Below, in pieces: positions 35,240-48,394 of a DNA stretch of 64,000 nt (position 1 is its first letter; the number at the start of each line of letters is the position of its first letter). The notes beneath the pieces were generated by a model that worked only from the letters and a program-made list of their open reading frames with translations, was not told where the DNA came from and did not search any database. The translations under genes and the position numbers were made by a program. This DNA comes from Sinotaia quadrata (Eukaryota; Mollusca; Gastropoda; Architaenioglossa; Viviparidae): contig CM054178.1 in assembly GCA_028829895.1 (NCBI GenBank), positions 105,187,558 to 105,251,557 on the forward strand, written 5' to 3'.

Positions 35240-36235
35240 CCTTAAAATATTTTTGTGTTTGTCTTGATTGTTTGTCTTGATATTTTGGTTTGTCTTGGTA
35301 TTTAGTTGTTTGTCTTGATATTTTGGTGCTTGTCTTGATGTTTATGTTTGTCTTGGTATTTGGTTGTTTGTCTTGATATGTTAGTGTTTGTATTAATATT
35401 GTGTTGTTTCTCTTGATATTTTAATGTTTGTCTTAACATTTTGGTGTTTGTCATGATATTTTAATGTTTGTCGTGATATTTAGGTGTTTGTCATGATATT
35501 TTAATGTTTGTTGAGATATTTTGGTGTTTGTCATGATATTTTAATGTTTGTCGTGATATTTTGGTGTTTTCTTGATATTTTTGTTTCATTGATATTTTGA
35601 TTTGTCTTGATATTATTTTAATGTTTGTCTTGATATTCTTTGTGTTTATCTTGATATTTCGTAGGTTTGTCTTAATACTTTTTATGTCTGTCTTGATATT
35701 TTTTATGTTTGTCTTATATTGTTGATGGCATCTTGATAATTCTTATGTTCGTACTATTTCCGAAACTTCAATTGCATTATATTTTTGATATATGTTTCGA
35801 TCTACTCGATGTTTGTCAATAATATTAGTCTGATATTTTTATTTTTGTATTTACATTACTGATGTTTGTATTGATTTTCTTTATGTTTGAAGGCAACACA
35901 AGCCTGATATTTCTGATGTATGTCAATAACACAAGCCTGATATTTCTTATGTATGTCAATAACATTAGTCTGATTTTCTTGTTTGTCAGTAACACTAGAC
36001 TGATATTTCTTGAAACTTCTAATGTTTGACTGCAACATTAATCTAATATTTCTTGAAACACCCGATGTTTAACTGCAACACCTAATCTAATATTTCTTGA
36101 AACTTCTGATGTGTGATTGAATCATTAGTTTAATATTTCTTGAAGCTCCCGATGTTTGACTATAACAGTAGTCTGATCTGTTTTATGTTGGTTAATAACA
36201 CTATTCTTATATTTTTAATGTTTGTCATGTGTAAA
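35240..36235. repeat. Degenerate ~20-bp T-rich minisatellite, ~1 kb
   Basis: TGTTTGTCTTGATATTTTGG units with TCATG/TCGTG variants to about 35720. They pass gradually into a looser repeat of TTTGACTGCAACA, CTAATATTTCTTGAAAC and similar up to about 36235. Confidence 0.85.
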
Positions 36236-36369
36236 GTTCTCTGTTTCTATACTGATAAAATACTAACGTAGAAAACGGTTAGTTCCATTCTATATTAGTA
36301 GAATTATTACTTACTAATCGCATACACCTTCACTTAATACAAGCCTTATATTGTGGTTATTACATACTA

Positions 36370-36668
36370 ATCCTATGCGAACGTTATATTTGTAGTTATT
36401 ACTTGCTAATCCTATCCTTGTTCAGTTAATACGAACGTTATATTTGTAGTTATTACTTGCTAATCCTATCCTTGTTCAGTTAATACGAACGTTATATTTG
36501 TAGTTATTACTTGCTAATCCTATCCTTGTTCAGTTAATACGAACGTTATATTTGTAGTTATTACTTGCTAATCCTATCCTTGTTCAGTTAATACGAACGT
36601 TATATTTGTAGTTATTACTTGCTAATCCTATCCTTGTTCAGTTAATACGAACGTTATATTTGTAGTTA
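36370..36668. repeat. 54-bp minisatellite, 5-6 units
   Basis: GAACGTTATATTTGTAGTTA, TTACTTGCTAATCCTATCCT, TGTTCAGTTAATAC. Central copies are identical. Confidence 0.95.
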
Positions 36669-36762
36669 CAGATGTGCTATTCGACGTCAATACTGACCGA
36701 ATTGTTCGAGTCTAATAAATTATTCTTTACGTTTGTCTGTAGTTTGAAATTAATCGATACCT

Positions 36763-37070
36763 GTCACACTTTCATAAAAGGCAGTGATGAGGCGCTTGCA
36801 AAGTGTTGATCGTGACATGTCACACTTTCATAAAAGGCAGTGATGAGGCGCTTGCAAAGTGTTGGTCGTGACATGTCACACTTTCATAAAAGGCAGTGAT
36901 GAGGCGCTTGCAAAGTGTTGGTCGTGACATGTCACACTTTCATAAAAGGCAGTGATGAGGCGCTTGCAAAGTGTTAGTCACGAAATATCTTGCTGTCCAG
37001 CAATAATGACAGTGATTAAATCCTTCAAAAGTGTTGGTCGTGACATGTCACACTTTCAAGAAAGACATTG
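36763..37070. repeat. 56-bp minisatellite, 4 units plus degenerate copies
   Basis: TGTCACACTTTCATAAAAGG, CAGTGATGAGGCGCTTGCAA, AGTGTTGGTCGTGACA. Degenerate units continue to 37070. Confidence 0.95.
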
Positions 37071-37074
37071 CTTA

Positions 37075-37495
37075 GACGCTTGGAAACAGATTTAGTAAGA
37101 TGCTCAGGAAATATTTTTTTTTAAAAGTTCGTAGTCAAGACCAGACTGCAAATAAAAGACAGATTGACTTGGTGGGCTTGAATAAGTCACATAAATTGCA
37201 CAAGGACGCCACTAGCTATTTCCACAGTCACAGTCAATAAATAGCAAAATGAATAAAACGGCCAACAATTTCATCAAGGGGTAGAAGAAAATTCGTACTT
37301 ATACTTTGTTGTTTAACGCATGATTTGATTATAACGGTCAAAGACAAAGTACAAAGAGGCACACAATGGTGAGATTCTAGACACAAACATAATTATAGGA
37401 CCTAAAATCTCGTTCGACAAATGAGCAGACACAAAATGGCACGATGAGAAGTAGGGGAGGGGGTGTATATTATGTGGAGTAGGTACATAATGTTT
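37075..37495. other. AT-rich unique sequence, nothing supported
   Basis: No array or exon recognised. Confidence 0.4.
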
Positions 37496-37499
37496 GGTG

Positions 37500-37836
<337 letters not shown>

Positions 37837-37839
37837 TCA

Positions 37840-38078
37840 GTATGCGTGCGTAATGAAGCGGTAATAGTTGCACCGAATTAAATCTGTTGTCTGTTGTGTA
37901 TGGTGTGCTGTCAGACACTGACATGTCTTAATACCCGAAGTCGCCTGACTTAGTCACAAGACTCCAGCACTGGGGCTACGCCTCACTGGGGTCGATACTC
38001 GACAACTGAAACAAAGGGATAACACGAGACCTCTAATGCTACCTGCAGTCACAGGATTATACATCTTTGTTAGGATGG
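37840..38078. other. Unique sequence
   Basis: Nothing supported. Confidence 0.35.
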
Positions 38079-38079
<1 letters not shown>

Positions 38080-38133
<54 letters not shown>

Positions 38134-38176
38134 TGTGATATGTGTGTGTGTGTGTGAGAGAGAGAGGGGGAGAGAG
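38080..38176. repeat. (GT)n-(GA)n microsatellite
   Basis: GT at 38080-38155 with minor interruptions, then GAGAGAGAGAGG. Confidence 0.95.
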
Positions 38177-38684
38177 GGAAATGGGGTGTGGGGCGGGAGA
38201 GATATTGTGTTTGGATAAACAGACTGGGATCTTGATTTTATTTTGAAACTAAATAAAATGGAGGAAACATTTTATGTTCATTATACGTTTCTTTGTACTG
38301 AATATACTTTGACGAAAAGCAGGATAATCGTATGTATACTGAAACCCAAATGCTGGTCATCTGAAACATTCAGGAACTAAATGGAAAAAAGAATTTTGTC
38401 TACTCCATAACATTAAGAAATGCAATTGCCGAAATGTTTCATTGTTTTCTATCGATACACTTCCCTGAAGAATTCAGTAAAATTATATTCTATACTTAAT
38501 TTGAAAGTACGTGCTTTTGTGAAATAAATCATTGTTTGTAAAAGACGAATAAAACAAGACAGAATTATTGCATAGCACGCATGGGGTGGGGATGGGGTGG
38601 TCAATCAGACAAAGAAGTGTCAAAGAAGTTAACCAATCAATGGTATTCCATGAATAAAATATTTGTAGAATGAATGGTATCTAG

Positions 38685-38832
38685 TAGTCACATATCTTCA
38701 AACAAATAGTAATGGTTTGGCTATCTGGCAAAGTTACATATCTTCAGACTAGTACTAATGATATGATATGATTATGTGACAAAGTCACATATCTTCAAAC
38801 TAGTAGTAATGATATGATTACCTGACAAAATT
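38685..38832. repeat. ~55-bp repeat, 3 units
   Basis: GTCACATATCTTCAAAC(T/A), AGTAGTAATGATATGATTA and TCTGACAAA. Confidence 0.82.
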
Positions 38833-39309
38833 AATTCAGTTCACTGCACACGTATAATTCATTATAAATTTCTAACACAATCCTGGGATATTTTCTCAGT
38901 TCACACTAAGTTCAGCATTTCAGAATTTCCATTGTCAAAGTACGAAACACTATCAGATAAGGAATAGATATCATCCTGCAAGAGAAACACCACATGATAT
39001 AATGACATCGCAACAGGGTCACCTGGTTTTCCTTTGCTTCTTGCACGAACATTCTTGTTTCTTCTCGAAAACAGTCCACATACTTTCGAGGCTCGTTCAT
39101 TTATGACACACTTAACGTACGACAATCCACACAGTGTCCAAAATGTTCATATTCCACTGAACTGTCACTTATCATGACACACCTATGTCTATAGTCAACT
39201 ACACAGTTATCAAAATGCTGACATGCACTGTCTTTATCAGTATGCAAGTTGTGTCAGTCAAATGTATTGGTTCTTCTACTGTGATAAGCTCCGGTCACTT
39301 TGCTTCTCT

Positions 39310-39475
39310 CTTGCCTGTGCAGCAGTCCTGGGTCATGGCAGTGACAGCAATACACCTCAGTCCTGGGTCTTAGCAATGACAAAAGTACACTACAGTCATG
39401 GAACTTGGCAATGACAGAAGTTAACTGCAGTCCTGGGTCTTAGCAATGACAGAAGTTAACTGCAGTCCTGGGAAC
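39310..39475. repeat. ~38-bp repeat, ~5 units
   Basis: GCAGTCCTGGGTCTTAGCAA followed by TGACAGAAGTTAACT. Confidence 0.88.
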
Positions 39476-39559
39476 TTCATGAGGCAATCAACTTGAAATG
39501 TAAGCACTGCTGAATTTTTGCAGTATGCTCTGAATATTCTCAAAGATTTTAACCTCAAT

Positions 39560-39562
39560 CCA

Positions 39563-39632
<70 letters not shown>

Positions 39633-39635
39633 CTC
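39560..39635. repeat. (CTGT)n-(CT)n microsatellite
   Basis: Tetranucleotide CTGT with CTCT interruptions, ending in CT repeats. Confidence 0.94.
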
Positions 39636-39954
39636 TCTCTCAGATGCTGCTATATCGACATAATAATATTACTTCAATACATAAGAGTGTTCTATTATAA
39701 TGTTATTATTCATTGCAGTAAAACATAATTATAATAATATGAAATGTTCCCTTTTACACCTAGCTGATCACATATACATGCCAACTTCAAACGCGTGATA
39801 TGGCCAGTACCACATGCAGTGAATCTGCCAGGTTTCATAACGTGGACTCTTTATGCAAACCCTCATTGCACCAGTCATTTCACTACCAAGTATCAAAATT
39901 AGCTAGAAAATGGTACCAAATGACAAATTCACTTGAGTCAAGTAAAGGTTAATG

Positions 39955-40170
39955 CATGCATTTATATCGTATCACACTATGTGTATTTTTTTGTATATAT
40001 TTATATCGTGTCACGGTAGTGTATTTTTTTTGTTATATATTTATATCGTGTCGCAGAATGTGTATATTTTTGTATATATTTATATTTTGACATTATGTGT
40101 ATTCCTATGTATATTTTACATTGTCAAATAATATGTATTCTTTCATTCATGTTTTATATATATATATATA
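39955..40170. repeat. ~50-bp repeat, 4 units, ending in (TA)n
   Basis: TATATTTATATCGTGTCACG, then TGTGTATTTTTTTGTATA. Units shorten to the right and end in (TA)n at 40156-40171. Confidence 0.82.
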
Positions 40171-40259
40171 TACGCATGCTAATTTCAAACACATCACGAT
40201 TCTGTACGCTGCTTTAATTCACTTGTTTATAAAGTCAAACATCATTTAGCGCTGTGCTC

Positions 40260-40930
40260 CTTCTTTCAGCGTACACATTCATAACAGACTAACTGGCGAG
40301 AAGGATTAGAGAAACACAGAGAATGTGGGCAGCTCAGGAGGCATGAATGCACAGACAGCGCTTGCACTCCTGAGTTCTGGCTGAGTGTTTCACTAATCAA
40401 GACCAGGGTCACACGAGTGTGTACTGTACAATCTCCACACCGGGTCACAAAACAAGGCACACTGCTCACCCAGTACAGATGTGGTCACGCTGACAGACAC
40501 GTCGCATTGTCGTTAGAGAAATTAATCCGTCACATACACACACTGACCGTTGCAGAGGTGGACTGCAGGGCCACTGGCGCACTATTCAAAGTCACCGGTG
40601 TGGTAGCCACGGCCGCCAAGCTCGGCACCGGAAGCCGGACATCCTACCGGCATAGCCATTTCGATAGGAAATGAGTGCACACACCAACCAGAGGATAAAG
40701 TACACCCGATAATGAGACCCAGCGGGACGGAGAGAAGACGTTAAGGACGTCCAGTCGTTGAGATCTCAGTCCGACGTCGAAATGAAACGGAAGGTCTGTG
40801 GGCTTTGCCTCGCTGGGTCCACACGCAACCCCTCTCATCGCCATTCTCCAACGTTCGCAAAGGAAATAGGTCCCGCGGACAAATCGCGTTGCTGGGTCAA
40901 ACTCGCGTATCGACGTAAAATTAATCAAAG
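40260..40930. other. CpG-containing GC-rich island, unknown role
   Basis: The most GC- and CpG-rich stretch in the window, especially 40540-40910. Frames of 85 (plus, 40417-40674) and 94 residues (minus, 40644-40928) cross it, but I recognise no domain. It could be a first exon, promoter or old retroelement piece. I cannot choose between these. Confidence 0.3.
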
Positions 40931-40934
40931 CAGG

Positions 40935-42080
40935 AGAGTTTACGATATAAAATTAATATTGATATCTCTGTATGCAATGAAAATTAGTAAATTAATGTCG
41001 GTATACAATTTGATTAATTTAGCGTGGCCTCAATTGCGTGGACATAATTATTTTTGTTGCTGCTTGTTAAAAGTCTGAGTAGGAGTTAGCGTGAAAGTTC
41101 CTCTAAGAAATCACAATAATAATTCACACTCAGAGCTTGTTATTCTTGTAATTTAAACTAAGACTTTATCGGAATAACTTACTCTAAGGCGCTAGACTAA
41201 TTTAGAGAGCTTCTCTATTAATTTACTAGAGGTTAATTATTATTTGAAAAGAAATATCCTTTCAAAGAAAAACACAAATCTAATAAACATGTTTTTTTTT
41301 TAAAGTTAACCTAATAATTTATGAGAGGTTAAATAATCTGTTCATGCCGTCAACATAACAATTTACTGTTACAAGTTAGCGCATTAATTTAAACAAACAT
41401 GGCGGATTCAGGATGGAAGGGTGTGTGCAAAAGGAGTGGTCACCCCTTTTCCCCTGGATTCCGATAATCGTGTATATTTTGTCTACTTCATTCTGTCTAC
41501 ATTATCTCTTCTCTCCACTTATAATTCTGTCCAGGATTGTATGTCTTCTCTTCACTTATATCTCTTCTGTCTAGGAATTTATCTCTTCTTTTCACTATAT
41601 ATCTTCTATTCAGAAATTTACACAGAAAAAGTAAGTAGCTTCCTACACACCTTACCATCTTCAAACCATCTGGAACAGCGTATGTCTGGCATAGATACTA
41701 CTTACGACTCTTATTAGAGTGACTCAAAGCTTTCAATAATTTCGGCTTTGAATAAAGTGCTGTCAACAGCAAACCTTAAACGATAAGAATTTCACTTTCA
41801 CAGATCTGGGTGTAGTCTACATTTGTAGAAATAGATGGCCATACCTTCTTGCCATGTGCTTAGTGTTTGCCGACTAAAAGTACGAGATGTTGAGATGTTT
41901 TCAATTGAAGTTAGACACTATCGCCAGAGCTGCTTGATTATTTCGTTTCTCTAGTTCAACCGCAAGCAACTGTAGATTTCCTATTAAGCTATTTTCTTTA
42001 ATTTGATATAAAAGAAATCGTTGTCATCTGCCTGAGTAAAGTTTGATACATTTTTAATCCCGGTATATGTTCACTCCTTC
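40935..42080. other. AT-rich unique sequence
   Basis: Weak repetition of TTATATCTCTTCTGTC-like pieces at 41500-41610. No gene seen. Confidence 0.4.
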
Positions 42081-42083
42081 CAG

Positions 42084-42445
42084 CGTAAGTAGTTTAATTA
42101 TTCACAAAAACGTGTCAAGTTGTTTAATTATTCACGAAGAACGTGTCAAGTAGTTTAATTATTCACAAAGAACGTGTCACGTAGTTTAATTATTCACAAA
42201 GAACGTGTCAAGTAGTTTAATTATTCACAAAGAACGTGTTAAGTAGTTTAATTATTCACAAAGAACGTGTCAAGTAGTTTAAGTATTCACAAAGAACGTG
42301 TCAAGTAGTTTAATTATTAACAAAGAACGTGTCAAGTAGTTTAATTATTCACAAAGAACGTGTGTCAAGTAGTTTAATTATTTACAAAGAACGTGTCAAG
42401 TAGTTTAATTAGTTTAATTATTTATAAAGAACCTGTCAAGTAGTG
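42084..42445. repeat. 31-bp minisatellite, 12 units
   Basis: GTAGTTTAATTATTCACAAA followed by GAACGTGTCAA, with few variants. Confidence 0.95.
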
Positions 42446-42487
42446 AGGCGTTTTAAATTGTCTGCATAGACTTTCTGGTGTGTCGAA

Positions 42488-42534
42488 AACTATCTATCTA
42501 TCTATCTATCTATCTACACACGTGTATACTAATT

Positions 42535-42606
<72 letters not shown>
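42488..42606. repeat. (TATC)n and (CA)n microsatellites
   Basis: TATC at 42489-42516 and about 70 bp of CA at 42535-42606. Confidence 0.97.
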
Positions 42607-42609
<3 letters not shown>

Positions 42610-44340
42610 TATATACATCATACACACAAGTGGTTCAGTACCAAAAACAATTATAAAATTTATTGCCGGAAATAACTAGAAATAATAAGGTTCAGACCAC
42701 GATGGCGAATTTCACATTAATCTGTGTGCGACATGAGAATGTGATCAAGTTTCGGAGTTAAAGAGAGTTTTATAAAAAAAAAAATCAAATCAAATCACGA
42801 GACGCAACAATCCGACAACGAAACAGTAGCGCGCAACCCTTTGTAACATTTTGATTTAATGGTAGGCATCACAATATATCAGACTCGAACAAATCATTCC
42901 ACCGTACTGTGGGGCTACCTTCTTGGCTCTCAGCCTTTGTGTTACTATTATTATGCAATAAGATTTTCGATGTTACATTCTCTCTCTTTTCGTGGCTCTG
43001 AACTAAAGACCGATACAGTATTCGTCAACACAGTAAATATAATCATTCTAATAAGCACAAAAGCAAAGGTTGCAAACTCGAAAACAACCAAACACATTCA
43101 CCGATCACCATTTAGTTCCTTTAAAAAAAAAAATGGACACATTCCAGGTGATAGGCCTTTCAGCATTTCGATTTCACTTGCACAGAGAAGCAAATGGCCA
43201 TCTTTCCGTGAAATGTGAAAACAAGCAAACAAGAGTGAAAGGTTCGTTTGTTGTATGATATGATGTCGTCAAACTAACAGATAATGGTGCATTCACAATT
43301 CGTGACTTTAAAATAAAATAACGTTTTTTTGGTATTACGATATAGTCATTATAACAAAAATAGAACATTCATATTTTTGGCTGTGTTATGAAGCGACCAC
43401 ACTAGCAGAATATGTCACATTCTTCTTGCTTGTATTGTAACGACCGCCAGACTAATACAACAATGGCACAGTCGTATATGACTATGTTATTATGTAGTCA
43501 GAATAACAGATAATGGTACATATTATAATTTTACATACATTATTGTCAATATTTACCTCACTTCTCACTTTCCACTGAAACATAATTTTTTCTATGGATT
43601 ACATCACGTTGAGGTCTCCCAAATTCTTTGGTGGAGGAAATGCTGGTTAAGCTAATTACATAAGACAATAACCATAAACAGCTTGGTCATCTGTATATTA
43701 TATGTAGGAATTTATATCCTGTCCAAGAGAGGCTTGATTTGAACATGGTGATGAGTGGTCCACCTTTACAGCAATCATAGCCACTTCATTACTGATGTTA
43801 ATAATCGATTTTAATTCTGTGGCAATATGAAACCGCAAATGAATTACTTATTTCTTTATTAATTATTTTTTCTAATTAATTTAAAGACTTTGCTTTTCGT
43901 GTGAGATGCCTTTTTACTCTTCAATTTTCTGAGACACAAGTGAAGAAAACATATGGAATGTTAGTTGTTTTCATCAAAGTGCTTTGGAGCAAACAACCCG
44001 TTGATGTTAATATAGTTAGATGGTCTAATCTACCTGATCAGAATTAAAACTTGTAAAGCTCCAGGACATGCATGGGTAGGCAGATCCTGCTTGAAGACTT
44101 TCTTGGTATCTGATCTGTACCTGTGGAATCCCATGTAGGTCCAGATACCTAAAGGAAACTTGTGGTGAATGGCGGAAGCATTTCGTCTGCACCTTTTGTA
44201 GATTGACCAAGATCCAGTGAGGAATTTTAAGTGCCATTAGTTAAGTCTTGTGATAGAAAGTGCGTTCCTAACTTTAGACAAAATACAATGAAAATATGAC
44301 ATCCAGCTTTTGTATTAAGGGAAAAATAGGGTTAAGTATG
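42610..44340. other. AT-rich unique sequence, nothing supported
   Basis: Weak repetition of AACAGATAATGGT(G/A)CA at 43278 and 43505. Frames at 42859-43218 (plus) and 44025-44237 (minus) are not recognisable proteins. Confidence 0.4.
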
Positions 44341-44344
44341 GCCA

Positions 44345-44387
44345 CCTCTCTCTCTCTCCCTCCCCTCTTTCTCTCTCTCTCCCTCCC

Positions 44388-44458
<71 letters not shown>
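44345..44458. repeat. (TC)n with CCCTCCCC blocks, then (TA)n
   Basis: A duplicated TCTCTCTCTCCCTCCCCTCT block is followed by pure TC to 44437 and TA to 44457. Confidence 0.95.
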
Positions 44459-44459
44459 A

Positions 44460-45125
44460 CAAACAGGCTTATAGCGTGCCACAACTATCGTTGATGGGGT
44501 CTCGATCTTTCTAAAGTCATTAAAGTAGGTCTAAGGTATTAAGAAAGGTATGCTTTGGAACAGCTGATTGAGAACGAAATTTGTACTTAGAAAAATTCGT
44601 TAATTGTTTCTTTTTGATGTGCTTCACAATGAGTGAGTCTGTGGGTTGTAATCAAGTTGGTTTCACAGGCACAAAATTTACGTGAGTTTGTGAGAAAGAG
44701 AGTTATGGTGGGTGGTCTTAAATAGGTACACTTATGGAAATATTCACATCCGACATATTTATTCCACCAGCGCTTCAAACCTTCATCTTCCGTATCCACT
44801 CGGGGTTTTCTTCTGACCATTTATTCTCCCTGCATGAGATTATTTCAGCAAAGGGATGGAACTGCCTATTGCTGTCTATTCAGGAGAAACCGTATTTCTT
44901 TTGGACAAGATTTTGACTGGCTGTTCGTAAAACGTTTGGTGTCTGATCGAGGTTGCTGACAGAGATTTTGCTGGCCAAGTCGACCTATCCATTTGTTGAG
45001 AAGTGAAAGAATTTCAACCCGTCGTGTCAGCTTTAAAAAATTGCATCAGATGAAAATATTATAATTTTAACCTCTTTTACACTGTCTCTATGATGAATTT
45101 CCATTTCCCGCTCATTTGTACATGT
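44460..45125. other. Unique sequence, possible decayed coding on minus
   Basis: Minus-strand fragments such as EDEGLKRWWNKYVGC (44587-44820) look somewhat protein-like, but stops break them and no family is recognised. Confidence 0.2.
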
Positions 45126-45139
45126 GTGTCAATGTCATT

Positions 45140-45270
45140 TGAAAAGGAAAAACACTGAACTATGAACTTTTTTAATATCCACGAAAAAATTGAACTGTGA
45201 ACTTTCGTATCTATGAAACACACTGAACTGTGAACTTTAGTATCTATGAAAAACACTGAACTGTGAAAAC
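45140..45270. repeat. ~35-bp repeat, 4 units
   Basis: AACACTGAACTGTGAACTTT followed by (A/C)GTATCTATGAA. Confidence 0.88.
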
Positions 45271-45558
45271 AACTATTTCCGCACATGATAAACTATGTAC
45301 AACCTGCACAAAATTGTTGAACTAAACTGCTTAACCTTTCATATTTAATTAAATTAACAATATTTTCGGTTACTATATTTGTATACATGAACGTTTGCTT
45401 TTGTGACTATTTTTGTACTTATTTGTAGGACCTGACCTATATTTTTCAAGTCCTTTATATTTCTACAGGCATTGCTCATTACTTTTACCAGTAAGGAACT
45501 CTATTTCCTGTCTTTGACTTTCGTGCTGCTCATTTTCTACAATACATACCAAACTGTA

Positions 45559-45564
<6 letters not shown>

Positions 45565-45601
<37 letters not shown>

Positions 45602-45611
45602 ACGCACACAC
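45565..45611. repeat. (CA)n microsatellite
   Basis: CA with AA and GC interruptions at the right. Confidence 0.95.
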
Positions 45612-45671
45612 ATTCCCCCCTCTCCTCTCTCACATACCATAACCACAAACACTGACGTACGCATACGCAAA

Positions 45672-45830
45672 CCACGTCAACACAACATACAAGTGTATAC
45701 ATCCACACTTTCTTTGTCTTCCTTACCATTCATTCTGTTCTTGAAGCTAGCCACGTCAACACAACATACAAGTGTATACATCCACACTTTCTTTGTCTTC
45801 CTTACCATTCATTCTGTTCTTGAAGCTAGC
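45672..45830. repeat. 79-bp perfect direct duplication
   Basis: CCACGTCAACACAACATACA through CATTCTGTTCTTGAAGCTAG occurs at 45672 and 45751 with essentially no differences, indicating a recent event. Confidence 0.95.
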
Positions 45831-45834
45831 CATG

Positions 45835-45965
45835 TAAAGTCGGAGACAGCGGGCTCTTAATTAGCTGTCGCATGCGGCTCAAGAACTCTCCAACGCTGTG
45901 GGATAGTCGAGACAATCGGCCCAGACCCGACAGCGGACTTACTACTTGCAAATTTACTCTTCTGT
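45835..45965. promoter_or_regulatory. Candidate regulatory element
   Basis: A GC-richer, repeat-free block with CTCTTAATTAGC (homeodomain core TTAATTA) and TCGCATGCGG. A 68-residue minus frame (45826-46032) spans it without known motifs. Inference only. Confidence 0.25.
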
Positions 45966-46129
45966 TTTTTTCTCTTTCGTTCTGTTCCATTTGTAATATC
46001 ACGGGCGTTGTTTTAAAGAAGCAATTTGACATTTAAAAAAAGTAAGCAGAAGCAATGATTTAATGAATTTTTAATATTATTATGCTGTCGTTTTTGGTAA
46101 ACAGAATGAATTTTAAAAATAAAATACAT

Positions 46130-46245
46130 GCAAACAGCTTCACGTATACAATGACTGAAATATTTATACATGTATATACTATCCCAAACAACTTCACGTA
46201 TACAATAAATGAAATATTTATACATGTACTTACTATCCCTAACAC
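46130..46245. repeat. ~57-bp direct duplication
   Basis: AACTTCACGTATACAAT(G/A) followed by GAAATATTTATACATGTA and TACTATCCC, twice. Confidence 0.9.
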
Positions 46246-46585
46246 TAAACAGGACAACAATGGTTTACTGTTTTAAGTCTCAGGAGTATAAGCTAATTAA
46301 TATTTACTACTAATAAAGACATACTTAAATTATTCAATCAGGCCTACATTGTGAAATAGATCTATAAAATATTAAATAAGACAATGTAATTATTCAAAAA
46401 CTCATTAAGTGATTAACACAACTGACAAACAATGTAGTAAAGAAACGAGCCCTTACATTTTGAAATGAGTTCAAAGTTCATAGTTCAAAACACGATGGAG
46501 AATAGTGTTCATTTTGGACGATGACGCAGACGGAAAATGTTCACCACATAAACACCATGCGTATATAATATATATGGAAAGGAAA

Positions 46586-46589
<4 letters not shown>

Positions 46590-46641
<52 letters not shown>
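46590..46641. repeat. (GA)n microsatellite
   Basis: About 25 GA units followed by CAGACAGACTGACAGACAG. Confidence 0.96.
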
Positions 46642-46699
46642 CATACAGACAGACTGACAGACAGATAGAGAAAACGCGATAAGGGATTTTACAATGACG

Positions 46700-47185
46700 A
46701 CATAGCATCGATGATAAAAAAAAACCAACACAATAATAAACCTTTCATCTCATTTTGTATTTTTTTATCATTGCACTTTATAGACACGCAGACGCCGTTA
46801 ACTGCTTGCAGAACAAGACATCCATTTTGTCTCTCCGGGACTCCGGACTAACAGTATTGTATTTATTTTTAATAACAGCAGTTTTACCTTAACGGAGCAA
46901 TAGCTCTATTGGTTTGTCAAATGTCGAGTTATGTGTGTAACAAGTTAAAAGCAATAGGGATTTCATATGGAAACACCTAAGTAGTCATTACGTAATCATG
47001 AATTATTGGCTGGGTATATGGATGAATAGATCGATGGGTATGTGATAAAAAGCAATATATAACTTAAAATTTGTTTCTTTTACTAGGCAGTTTTGTAAAT
47101 ATCCAAATAATGATACGGTTGGAAATATTGTTTTTATTTATAGCAAAAGAAATGAAATAATAAACTAGAAAGACAAGGAAATTGA
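46700..47185. other. AT-rich unique sequence, nothing supported
   Basis: No array or exon recognised. Confidence 0.4.
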
Positions 47186-47189
47186 AGCA

Positions 47190-47500
47190 CAATAAAAATG
47201 TATCAGTATGGCAAGGAAATTGAAACAAAGTGAAACTTTATCAATATGGCAAGGAAATTGAAACACAGTGAAACTTTATCAATATGGCAAGGAAATTGAA
47301 ACACAGTGAAACTTTATCAATATGGCAAGGAAATTGAAACACAGTGAAACTTTATCAATATGGCAAGAAAATTGAAACACAATGAAATTTTATCAGTATG
47401 GCAAGGAAATTGGAACACAATAAAACTTTATCAATATGGCAAGGAATTGAAAAACAGGGAAAATTTATCAGTATGGCAAGAGAATTGAAACACATTGAAC
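47190..47500. repeat. 38-bp minisatellite, 8 units
   Basis: TCAATATGGCAAGGAAATTG followed by AAACACAGTGAAACTTTA. Confidence 0.95.
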
Positions 47501-47504
47501 AGTG

Positions 47505-48390
47505 TCTGAGGAGGAAATGAATGAGAGAAAAGCATTTGTGTACTAAACAGTCGTTGTCAAAATTTAATTCTTAACATGGCAACACCGTTTGAGGGAATGA
47601 TACAGAATATGAGTTTTTAAATGTTATATTATATTGCTATTTATTTATTTATTTTGGGGGGGGGTGCTAGACAATTATTCTTTAATTGCTAAAATTAATG
47701 GAAGAAATGAAATTAATAACTTTAAAAAAAAAGATATAACAGCGAAAAAAATCGGAAAGTATAAAAGTGTTTGAACCTAAGTCAGTGTGTGCTAAGTGTC
47801 GTGTTTGGCTGGTAACAGGCCCTGAGTTACAGTCGAGAGACAGAGAGCCTCGTCTTAGCGAAAATATAAACTACACAATACAAAATGTTTTATTCATAGT
47901 GTCGAACCATTTGCGCGGACTTGTTCAAGCTCACTCATGTAATGGGGAAGAAATGTGCAGTCCCATGAATTCACCGAACAATATCTTGGGCCGTGCTGTC
48001 CCCCATACTCCTCGCAGCCTCAGTCACAGAGTAGTCAACTCTCCTCCCCACCCTCCCATCCCCTGCAATTAATTTGTCAACCATGTGCACTTCGTCACTG
48101 GAGACGCAGGTCGGGCCTGTCTTGGACGATTCATTTGTTTTCTCTGTTGTGGCCACACTTTAATGAACGTCTGCTACATACGTTTTGAGTTGATTAGACG
48201 AACGTTTTTTTCAAACTCTATTTTTGTTGTTGTTGTTTCAGTGTAGAGTGGGGAAACAATAAAAAGAGAAATGTCTCCAATTAGTTCCAATTGTAGAAGG
48301 TGCAGTAGTTTGGAATGACTGCCTATACATAGATATTGTCCACAGTTAATTTACATATATACCGACCTACTACTACCTGACAGTCGGAAG
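47505..48390. other. Unique sequence, part GC-richer
   Basis: 47930-48170 is less AT-rich and has overlapping frames on both strands (plus 47767-48072, minus 47971-48156), none with a known domain. A G-run lies at 47655-47665. Confidence 0.35.
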
Positions 48391-48394
48391 AGGA

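Noticed and set aside
38901..39125. Two overlapping minus-strand frames, one reading FREETRMFVQEAKENQ
   Set aside because: Looks protein-like for a short stretch but has no recognisable family and no clear acceptor/donor pair.
40644..40928. 94-residue minus-strand frame in the GC-rich island
   Set aside because: No domain recognised. GC-rich DNA has few stops by chance. Kept only as an island of unknown role.
44587..44820. Possible retroelement coding fragment on minus
   Set aside because: Some protein-like residues, but stops interrupt every frame and no reverse transcriptase, integrase or transposase motif is visible.
47971..48156. 61-residue minus-strand frame starting MATTEKTNESSK
   Set aside because: Considered as a first exon, but it has no family match, no donor that I trust, and overlapping frames on plus.
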